A DNA stretch of 64,000 bases from Nematopogon swammerdamellus (lineage: Eukaryota > Arthropoda > Insecta > Lepidoptera > Adelidae), in assembly GCA_946902875.1 (NCBI GenBank), contig OX336340.1:24381566-24445565 (forward strand), given 5' to 3'. The notes beneath the pieces were generated by a model. It saw nothing but the letters and a program-made list of their open reading frames with translations, was not told the origin of the DNA and made no database searches. Within the stretch, counting starts at the first letter, position 1; each line of letters opens with the position of its first letter. Positions 23,501 through 35,500 of this stretch are shown here, one piece after another. Made by a program: the position numbers and the translations under genes.

Positions 23501-26500
23501 TCTATGGTTTAATGGACGATATATATAAATCCTTTAATACGCATAGATATGTATATGATAGACTTACATATTATTTACAATGTACATAAAATGTCCATAA
23601 AAAAAAAAATTAAAAAAAAGTACATTTTTCAGTGGTACTGTTGTTCAACACCATCAACTGAATGATTCGTATGAGTAGAGATGTTTCTCACGTTTCACTA
23701 AAATTGTTGACGGATAAAGTCGGAAATTGTCAAAGTGTTCTTACAAATAACCATAAAGTCGGAAATTGTCAAAGTGTTCTTACAAATAACTCTAAAAGTT
23801 TCAAGGTATCACCGACATACTTTTGTTGGTCGGTCCATAGTGCAACTAGTGGATCTATCCACAAGTTATGATGGATTATCGCCTGGAGAGCCTTGCGCCA
23901 TTCATCTTATATGACTTCAAAGCCACTCGAGTCAGTTCTATGTGATTTGCTGGTTCAGTCGGACTAATGGACAGTGCTTGTTGCCTTAGCAGCGGCTTAA
24001 TGGCTGGATCTGATGTACAGCTTTTGCAAAATATTAAGAATTCGAACATATTATAAGGTTTCAGGTCACACAAAGTTACAACACAAATGCACGGATGGAC
24101 CGATTTGGATGCGGTTTTTTTATTAGGAAGCTTGTTTCTAGAATGCTTGTTGAACCATTTCTTAGCTATGTTTGTAATCAAGGAATCAAGTAATTAAGTA
24201 ATAAAAAAATAAATTACTTATCTTAAAAAGTGGACCGATTTGCATGCGGTTTTTTTTTTAAAAGCTTGAAATATAACATTTTATTTCAAAAGCTTGGGGG
24301 ACCGCTAAGTAAATAAAATATAAAAACTCAGAGCTGCGCTGGAATTTACTTAGCGATCCACCGACTCCTTTAAGTAAGTCAACGGAAATTATTTTTGACT
24401 TTTTAAGTGACGGGGTTTTTTAAATTTGTAATTTAACTTTTTGGAATTGGAAGTCTAAGTTGAAAAACAAAAAAGTTATGGACATTTTTACGGAGCGAAT
24501 TTTCGAAAAAAAACAAAATGTGATCAAACTTTTGCATATTCGAATGAACGCAGTGGCCTTGCTGTACATAACTGTATGCCAGGCAGGATGGACGAATGAA
24601 CTGACTAATCCGCATATACCTGTTTATTAGGTGACCTACGGGCTACGATTGCAAATGGGCAAAATTGATTGATGATGGGCCAAACTGAGCTAACATGGAT
24701 TCGATCTCACATTTCTGTCACAGCATCATCGTTAGAGGCAACGAGATCGGCTCGCGTCCAAGCGGTAAGCAGTAAGCACCTTGCCTCGGTTGCGAGCGGT
24801 TTTGGGTTCAAAACTCGCGGAGCACCCCTGTAGCCTGTAGCCGACAGAGAGTTCTTCGAACTGCACGATTCTCTAAATCGTTCTTGTGCCGCACTGCAAA
24901 GGTGTGGAACGGGCTTCCGGGGAATATATTTCCCCACTCCTACGATTCACGAATCTACAAATCGCGGCTTTTCTATTTTTTATTATTTGTTGTTATATCT
25001 TCTGTGAAAATTTCAACAGGCTAGCTATTACGGTTCCAAAGGTACAGCAGTAGGACAGACAGACAGACAGACGGCGGCGTAGGCTTAGTAATGGACTGTG
25101 ATAGATATTCGAAATATAAATTAATTTGTTAATAAATAGATACGTAAATAGATTTTATGTTATGTTATATTGTTTTATGTTATATAATTAATAATTATGC
25201 TATAAACTATGAAAATGTGAACATCTATAAAACGTACTTCAAACCTGACGGTGTTAAAAAAGTGAATAAATAAATAAAAAATTAATCAAATAAATAAATA
25301 GGCTTCCGTACGTGACGTTACATTACGTTTTTAGGGTTCCGTATCCGGTATGGGACCCTATTACTAAGCCTACGCCGTCTGTCTGTCTGTCCGTCCCTCT
25401 GTCTGTCTGTCTGTCCGATGGCTGTATCTCGTGAACTGTAATTGATATCCCGTTGAAATTTTCACAGAATATGTGTTAATATGGCCGATATAACAACAAA
25501 TAAGAAATATAAGAAAAAGTAAAAAATTCACGGGGGTTCCCATAGAAGAAACCAAAAAGTATATGCGCGCGCGCCATCTACCGAATAGACTATGAAGCAT
25601 TTTAACTAATCATGAATTTTACGCCATAGATGTCGTGAGTAGCGCCGACCATGACATGGCGATACGGAACCCTCGGTGCGCGAGTTCGACTCGCACTTGG
25701 TCGGTTTTTTTCTTTAATGTGTAGTTCATAAGTTAGCTGTTAAGTTTCCTAATAAATAAATAAATAAAAGGCTCAGTTTATACAAACACTCAAGTAACTA
25801 TATCAAGCTGTCACGTATTTCAAACTCTTCTTTATTGGCCAGACTGATGTCCCAATTTAGACGCGAGACACGCGCAGTCGCAAGATAATAATGCGTACAT
25901 CTAAGTAAACGATAATAGAAATAGTTAATAACACGCTTGAGCTCACTCATAAAACATCGGAATGATCATAAAGTTATTTATTATTATCATAAAGTATAAA
26001 AGAGAGCTCCCGGACTACGAGAGCTCGCTCATTCGCCGGAATATTACTTTCCGTTCTGTCGTGCGTGAATAGGTTTTCCTTGAGTGCAGCGGGAACTCTT
26101 ATGAGACATAAAAACTATTGGCTGTTAAAATTTTATCAAAAATAATTTTAAACGAGGCAGTCGGTTTTTATTAATTTTTTAACCCGACTTGTACATTCGG
26201 GCTTTATATGTCGATTTCACCGCGTTCGGCTAAAATGTATCTGGCGGTTAACTCATATGTTAACTTAGACTCGACTGGAGGATGCTTTCGCAGGTGCAAC
26301 TCGCTCACATATGGTTAAAAGATTAACCAATAGATAGAAGAAACTCACACCACATAAGAAAATTAAAACCACAATGTGCTGCTTTTGACGGACAGACAGA
26401 CAGACGTTGTAGACTTAGTAATAGACTTCCGTACGGGGTACGGAAAACTAAAAATGAAGGCCCCCCCCCCCCCCCCCCCCCCCCATACATACGTCGTGCC

Positions 26501-29500
26501 GGCTACACTGAACTGGACGGAAAACACAAACTATTTACATAGCCGTTTCGACCGACCTTTCATTCAGTGCGGTGGTACCAACCCGGGCGGGTTAAACCCT
26601 ACCACCTAGTAATATAGGACCCTTCCGTCATATCCCTTGGTCGGGTTTTACGACATACACGGGGAGAGATGCAGTGGGGCTATTCTTTTAAAGTACCGGC
26701 CCCACGCGGTACACGGTACTTGATATGGAACAAATCTACACTAATATAATACAGAGGTAAAGTTTGTAAGTTTGAATGTAGGAGGTAATCTATGAAAATA
26801 TTCATCGGATTAAAAAAAAAATTGACCTATATTTTGAATGAACCTTCAGTATGTACATAAGCTAGGCGAGCGAAGCCGCGGCCAAAAGCTAGTTCAATCA
26901 TAAATTAATGTAAAACCTTTTAGCACGAAGTTTATCGTAAAAAATTGTAAAACAAAGTTTATCCCAAAACGGATTCTGATCTAGACTGCATTCATCCTTC
27001 CCTTTTAAACTGCTCACAAAGTGAAGTATCTACAGAACTAAAACTTTCGATACTCTTCCTGAAAGTAAGCGGAAAGTTACCTACTCCGATACTTCGCCAT
27101 TAGGGTTGCCATCCGTTCTCTTCTGTGAAATTTGCCGGTTTTAGGGAGTACCGGAAATATATAGTAGGAAATTTCAACGATGTATACTACCGTGCGTGTT
27201 ATTTGGGTGGTTTTCTGGTGCGAGATTTCTATTATTGTAAATGCTATAAGCTACCTATATATTTCTATACGTATGTAAGAAATTATAATATATCGGTTGG
27301 CAAAACACTTGTTTCAAATCGATCTCTCTTATTCAGAACAATATTATATAGAACTAGGTGATAGGGTTGATACTACCGCACTGAATGAATCGTCGGTCGA
27401 AACGGCTATGTTTGTGTTGTGTTTCCCGTCCAGTTCAGTGTAGCCGGCACGACCGAAGGGAATAACTGACATGGCACTTTAGTTCACCCGGTGTTATGGG
27501 CTGAAATCACGGATGTTGTAGGTGATGTAGCTAACCATGTCAGTTTCCATAAAAAAAAATATTATCAGAAATCATTTATTTGACTAAAATATACACAATA
27601 CACAACAGCCTACAAAATACAACTATAAGTACACTAATACACTAAAACTAATCTAAAATTAATATCCAGAAAACCTACAAAAAATAAATTTCTGAAAAGT
27701 CCGCCGAAGCCCCGTCTCTGCCGACGCCAAGTGTACCCAGTACGCTCGCCGCGTTACCCCTCTGAATCTCAATACTAATCCGCCGTTTAAGGAATACTTT
27801 GGAACGACAAAAAAAAAATGTTTTTACTGAAATAGTTCATAGTAGTTTCGAATGTTTATTTCGCCATACGCGTCTATGGCTTATGACTCGCTCCTCTTTT
27901 TTATTTTTTTACTAGATTATGTTGACAACTTTCCACTACAAGCCTTGTCGTTAAAAATATTGCCGGTTCGTGGAACGTTGTGTGACAACCCTGAGCGCGT
28001 TAGAGTAGGAAAGGCGACGGTACTTCAGTAGGCAGACATTGACTCTTGGGAGTACTGGGAGAGTAATAGCGAGGCAGGGAAGCCGGTTATACTATTAGCA
28101 TAATCGCCTCCACAGATCGTCCGTCAATACATGGACTTCTGGCCAGACCACAGACTTAAGACGATTTTTCTTACTCGCTCTTTCTGGCTGTGGTTATCTA
28201 CACTAATATTATAAGGAGGTAAAGTTTGGATGTAGGAGGTAATCTCCGAAAATGGTCATCCGATTTTAAAAATTATTTGACCTCTATAAGGTGTTTCATT
28301 AGTCATGTCATTAACTTCGGGAGGGTTACATACACACTTAAATAAACACTTTACGTAAGAAAAAAACATATGTTTATAGGAGCATTTTTTTCTCCTAACA
28401 AAAAAATAAAATCAAATAAGTAGCTGTAAAAACCAATCATAGTGACCTCGTGACTTACTTACAACAAACAGCTGTTCTGCGTTTGAACATAGTACGGTCA
28501 TTGACCCCGTACAATGCAAGTTACCTACTGTTACACACAGGTTAATGTTTAGGTAGCAAACATGTTTTGTTAAATTTCTCGACAAGTAATACTATAAAGA
28601 TATATTTTTTTTCGTAACATGTTTATTTGAGTGTGTATGTAACCCTCCCGAAATTAATGACATGACTAACGAAACACCTTATATTTAGAATGGATCTTCA
28701 GGATGGACATAGTTACGCGAGCGAAGCCGCGGGCAAATGCTAGTAGTATATAAACCCCGACTACGAAAAACTAAGGTGTAACCTATCTGCTCGATTTCTT
28801 TCTATACGCCCGACTGCAGCATTTGATACGGCTCAATATCAACTTTCCTTGTTTCGATCTTGTAATAATTTTAAAATTTGGATGTTGTTTTCGCATGCGT
28901 AACAATCTCCTAAAGTTGAAACTCTAGCAAATTGTTCGTATTTATTTTAAACTCGTGTGCAATAAATAACCGTAGAAAATTTGATATTTTTTGGTGAAAT
29001 AACACGGTTGGCAGGAATCCGAGCTGGCTTTAGAGTGTTTCATTTTACGAAGGCACGAGGGGTATGAGGTAGGAAGTGGTGTGAGACCGCGCGGAGCTCA
29101 GTAGGGAACGACTCGGTTCGACGGAGCGATGCTGAGACGTGTAGAACGTGTGTACCGACCGGGCATCGAGTTCGTTCTCTACTGAGCTCCACGCGGTCGC
29201 CTCTCGCACCACTTCCTACTTCGTACCCCGCGTGCCTTCGTAAAATGAAAACACTCTACCGTCCTGTCGCCTAGTTAATAATGTTTATTTTTATATAACC
29301 TCATTCCTGTGTCGTATCTACTGCGATAATAGGGAAATTGTTTCCGGTGCGTTTGTTTCCTACTGCCTACATTCTGGGGATCGAAATTAGACGACGTGGT
29401 TCACGGGGAGTGGTGTTATTGGCTATGTCTGATGTTCCGGCGGACTATTGGGCACAGCCACATGTGACAGTCCTTTATAAAAAAATACTTGACATTATTG

Positions 29501-32500
29501 TCTACACCACTTTTTTAAGGTTCCTAGTATTTCTATGCTAGTAAGGTAAACGAGAGCTTCGAAGTTTGCGCAAATAAAATTATAAAAATTGTTTTTTTTT
29601 ATGTATGGTTCGCTGAATCGGAGGCGCACATGCTCCGACCAGCCAATAACACCTCCGAGAAGGTAGGTGCCATACCGGAGACTTCCCTGGAGTGCTGGCT
29701 ATACTAGACTAGAGGAGAACACAACCGAGGCTGCTATGCGGCCATCTTACATCCAGTAGTTGTGGTTTTGTTTTTATGATACGTTAAATTAAATTAAATT
29801 ATATTATTAGCACATGGTCTGGCTGGCGTGGCGCACGATCGACTGAATAAACTATCTAAGAAAAGGAAAAGATAAAAGGGAAGAGGCTGAATGCCGGCAC
29901 CAATCAACTAATGAAACGTTTTTCGCTAATTAAAAGGATACTATTATTACGACACAATTTATAACAGGACTGTTCTGGCGATATTTTCAATATTTGTTTT
30001 CATGCCATGAGATCTTTGAAAAGCCGAACGAAAAATTTGAGTGATTGATGAGGTTGCGTTATTGTATTGCACTGAAATATTTTTCGAATAATTTTATAAT
30101 TTTAATTTATATGTATTATATATAAATTAAATGGAATAAGCCGCTCGAATTATCATTCAAGGACCCACCACAAACATATTCAAAAAACACGCTATACGTA
30201 CACATTTAAAAACACAACACGATAAAAACATTTAACCATCCGTGAACAATAAATCAGGTCCGGTTGCTTGTTCACCAAAATATAATAATAATAAATTGTT
30301 TTGTACAAAACTAGCACTTTCAGACATACAAGAAATATGTTTAACCCACTGAATGCCGACTACGAGATAATTCGTAATGAACTGTTTTAAGGGAAGTTAC
30401 TAGGCAAACATCACATCGTATTACCCTAACCTGTATTTAACCTAACCTAACCTAACCTAACGATAGCCATATTTCAAGTGATTTAACTATAATTTACATG
30501 CTTATAGTTAGGTAAAGATTCAAGGTATAATGTGAATACATTATGGTAATGTTATTTTCTAAATTCTCTTAAAAATTAAGTGGGTGAAAAGTGGTAAAAA
30601 CTTTCGTAAATGCGCGGCGAGCCTTAGTGAAAAGGATTTTTTTATAGAAAGCGTGTCTAGCGACGCCCATGGAGATTCGGTCGTACGCAGGGATTGCGGA
30701 TGCCACGCCGGCCTGACAGGTGCCTATTCACTCTATTGAAGGACCCGAGGATATAAGTATTTATATATTAGACTTCGTTGAACATTATCTATCCCTTAGG
30801 GACTCTGGGCCCTAAGGGGTTGAGAATATAAGTGCTATGGAGTTGTGTTGGCAATTTTTTGTTAAAAGCCCTAAAAAAAGAGAAAATATAAAAAAAATCC
30901 ATTAAAATAATCCCTATTCTGTCTGTATGTAGGTATATTAATGTCGCGCAAATGGCTGGCGTTCTCACGGTACGCCGCAAATAGTGACGGAAGAGTATAC
31001 CCCATTAATGCGTTGTATTTCAGCATTTTACAACAAAGAGATTTGACACGAATTTCACTAATGACTGCCGCGGGTCATTCGTAAATTGAGTCGAGTAGAG
31101 TGCTAGCGAGAGTTGAAAACGCCGTCCCACGCCCGCTCCGCTCGCCTGTAACGCTTCATCGCCGCCGTGTCGTCACCCGCCTGTACCGCCCACGGAGTTG
31201 ATAGTGCAGTGAAGTTGTCGGTAGCTACAATTTCTAGTAAAACACGTATCGGCAATGCGGGGAGTAGCGGGGGATACGATACCCGGCGTCCTACTGTTGT
31301 CCGTTATTTTTATTACGTGTACTTAATATGAAATAATATCTTAGCTCTCTCGGTATGGGCAGTAATCTTTTGAAAAGAGCGGAAATGCGTTAAGAAAGTG
31401 AGGTTTTTTTTTATTACTTCCGAACGGGTGGCTGTGCCCGAGGTCGAAACCCCGAGGAGGTGCCAGTCCGGCTTGGAGGTGGACTAATAACGTAATTTTC
31501 TGATTATTTAGTGCGGCCTACAGTTGGCGCATGTCAACAGCTGACAACCGTGCTTTTATAAACACACGTGTGAAATAAATGTTACACCTCATTGGCGACT
31601 ATTGGAAGACCCGATGCTTTTTTTAACGGAGGAAAATTTACATTTGACTTAAATTAGAGGATTCACACTACTAGTGATTTTTTCTATCGATTGGATAATC
31701 TTCCGTGTTAGTTAGAAGTAATGCTACTTAGAAGCCCTGACATTAAATAAAGCGAAACAAAATTATTTTCTTTCTGATATCACTATGTACACCACAGATT
31801 ACTAGTGCACACACGCGATACACCTTTACACATAAGTAGGCGCTATCTGTGGTGCTGCCAACTTAAATTTTTCTAGCTGGATTTAGCTGAAGATTTTGTC
31901 AAACAATTCCACAATTAGGTAAATATTCGATTATATAGCTTTACATATATTCTTCCCTTTCTCTGAAATAATGTTTATTTCAAGATTGTTTAGAATACTG
32001 ACCAATATCTAGTCCGGAGAGAAATTTGTATTCTGAACTGTCCGGGCTCCGAATCAATTCCGGACGTATGGCAAGCCTACGTATGCCCCCAGTTGTTGCG
32101 GTGTACCCAGTTTCCTTAGACAGACTCCTCTCTACTTCTTCCTTCTTTTTCATCCGTGGTACAACCACCGCCGCAGGCGCCGCCGCCCCGGCTGTTAGAA
32201 TGGAATGCCTCTCACGGCATTAAGCTCACCTAATGTGCCTAATTTGTATAAATTGGTGTTCAATAAAGAATATATACACACATACATACATACAGCCTCT
32301 CGAGGCTCTGTGGTAGGCGGTGGTGACGCACCCCTAACCCGCGCCGCCTCCTCCGTTCAATTAAACTGGGATTATCCCAGCTAGAATGGGGGTGAGTATA
32401 CATGCGGCGGTGGGCTTTAGCTGTGTTTCACTTACCTTGATTCCGAATGTCAACTGCTCGGCGTCACCTCAGCCCGCGCTGTTTGCAAACCATTATGTCG

Positions 32501-35500
32501 CAAATCCTTTTCTATCCTTGCACGTGTCCTGCCCTCCTGCGCTGCGTCGCCGCCCCGCCCGGTATACTTGACGACAAAGAGTTCAAATCGACAGAAGCGA
32601 CGTAGACTTATCAGTTATCAATTTATCATACATACCACACGCTGTACCGTGTACCGTGTGGGGCCGGTACTCTAAGAGAATAGCTCCACTGCATCTCTCC
32701 CCGTGCTCCCCGTGTATGTCGTAAAAGGCGACTAAGGGCGGCGGTCTGCAGACACCCCGGTCGACTTGTGGCTTTCATGGAAGACATAGGCTGGCTGGGG
32801 TAGCTGGAGATTGCGGGGTTTTGCACGAAGGTCCCCAACCAAGCGGGATTAGTTTGCAGGCCTAGAGCCAACCCCAAACCAAACAACAACAACAACAACA
32901 ACAACCACACGCTGTATCCCGACAGTCGGGGTAAGCGGGGTAAGCGGGGTACAGTGGCGAGTGGCCTAGTGGTTTGGGCATCGGCTTCTCATGCCAGAGA
33001 TCCGAGGTTCGAATCCGGTCGGCGTGTACCAATAAGTTTTTTTCTGACGTGTACCAATAAGTTTTTTCTGCTTTAACTTTTGGAACCGGTGTAAAACTGT
33101 AGGTTTGCTCCTTGGTAGGCTCAAATTGTAGCTTAATGTGTTGGTACCACCATACTGGATGTAAGATGGCCGCATAGCAACCTCGGTTGTGTTCTCCTCT
33201 CGTCCAGTATAGCCAGCAAACCAGGGAAGTATCCGGTATGGCACCTACCTTCTCGGAGGTGATATTGGCTGGCCGGAGCATGTGCTTTGGCCCCTCCGAC
33301 TCAGCCACAACGACACATACTGGATTACATAAAAAAATCAGAGTAATCGGTGTTGTGCTGCTATAGTACTCTTGTAAATTACAGCACAACACCGGCCACC
33401 ATGTTAGCAAAGTATACAAGATAACTATCAAGCGGCAAGTGAAATGAAGGAAAGCACTGACATGGCACCTAGTTCACCCGGTGTTATGGGCTGACATCAC
33501 GAATGTTGTAGGTGATGTAGCCAATCGTGTCAGTTTCCATACAAAAAAAGTAACGCACGATGTCCCACCTGCTGCATGACTCGATGGAATGACCGTGCCA
33601 AGGTGAGAGGTGGTTCGTCTGTCGCCCTATACAATCGTGTCGCTATCTTTCAAATTCAAATTCAAATTCAAATATTTTATTGTACACCTTAGATAACATT
33701 TATGTAAACAGTTTCATAATCATTTGACAAACATAAAAGTAATTCACTTCCGTCTAAACTAATATCAGTCTGTCTCTAATAATATTACAAATAGTTCTGT
33801 TCTAAAACATTTTTATGATTACCCACTGAATTCACATATAGTTGCCTGGTAAGTAAAACACACACAAACGTCATCTACTACTGCTCTAATCTGTTAGTTG
33901 CTTTTTAGGACATGCGCGGAGAGAGATACAGTGGCACCTTTTTAAATACTGGAACAAATAGATCACAAATTAAGTTTTCTTGACAGTTCAAGAAAACTTA
34001 ATTTGTTAAAGTTCTCATCATCTCACTTATGATAAAGCTGCATTTTGCACCACACTGTTTCTTGTGAAATTCTGTTCATCTGTTGTTTTTCGCTGCGTGC
34101 ATTCTTTAGAATTTCATATATAATTTTCTTTCTTTTGTATTATCTCTACTCTTTGTTGCGGCAGCATTGTAAAGAATGACAACACCCGCCCCATCTCCGA
34201 CTTACAGACATTGATACTACAAACAACGTAGATAGGTGAAGTGCTATGCGCCCGTGACGCCCACAAACTGTGTGATTGTCACGCACCTATACGCTCGACT
34301 TACCACGGATACGTATCGATCGGTTTTGCAGATCTTTCCCCCACAGAACTGGTAAACTCTGGAACGCTCTTCCTGCCCACATGTTTCCCCCCAAGTACAG
34401 TCTCGGGTCCTTCAAGAGAGGCGTGAATTGGCACCTGTCAGGTCGGCATGGCATTCGCAGCCACCGCATGCGATCGAATGACCATGGGCGTCTCTAGACA
34501 CCTTATGGGTGGCTCGGAGACACAGGTCGCGTTTACTAAAAAAAAAACCGCACTCAGTCACCATCCGGCACGACACGTGTGCAATCGTATGTGCATACAG
34601 TCAACAAGGGAATCAACGAGAAAATTAAGAAAAATAAGAAGACAATAACAATAACGAATTTATAAGAACAAACCAAACAAAACACAGAAACGAAAACAAC
34701 GTCGTCGAACGCATTACGAGTAGGAATAAACTTAAATTCAGAACATTTCGACTCAAATCTTATGAACTCGTGCATCGACCGCTTGCTACTATAACTACTA
34801 TGAAACACCTAGCGGCAGCCATTTTAACGTTATTGCAGTGCGAAGGAAAAAATATACATACAAATAGCTACTGTCGTAACGCAACTCAGTGAAGGCCAGC
34901 TCGTTTATTTTCTTTATCTTTTCTAAACCCTACCATCCAGTAATGTAAGAAGGGAAGAGACCCACAGTCAGCCTCCAACGGTCGAGCGGTCACCCATCGG
35001 AGTACTAACCGCGCCCACGTACGCTTATGATTACGACAGACAGTCGACCGATTACACCACTTAAGTAGTAATGGAGGCTGAAATTATTATTTCGTCTCGG
35101 TGGCCTAAAATTTTCGTAAAATTGGTAAGCAGAAGAAATTAGAGCCGCTACTTGGTAGCAAAATGTCAAGAATGAATGCAATATAGAGCGTGAATGGGCA
35201 CCTGTCAGGCCAGCATGGCATTCGCAATCCCCGCACACGACCGAATGTCAGTGGGCATCGTTAGACACCTACTTGTAGGTGAAACGATGCCACATGTCGC
35301 GCTATCCATAAAAAAAAAAGATGCCGTCTCTACGCGCAGTCTGTACCTCAATGCTCGCAGACGGTTTAAGGATATATCGTAGGAGGTTATCTTATCACCC
35401 TTGTAGTGGCGTGTCGCGCCGTGTCGCGCGGGTCGTGCTAGTGAAAATTGAATATTTCCTCAACTTTGTGGGCGTCCACAGTGGCGGAGACGGCAGCGGG

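Noticed and set aside
32952..33022. Possible tRNA gene
   Set aside because: A and B boxes are present but no acceptor stem forms and the sequence continues into a SINE body with an A tail.
32862..33431. Minus-strand open frame of 189 codons, the longest in the window
   Set aside because: It runs backwards through a SINE family C copy, the (AAC)n tail of another repeat and a family A fragment. It is a chance frame across repeats.
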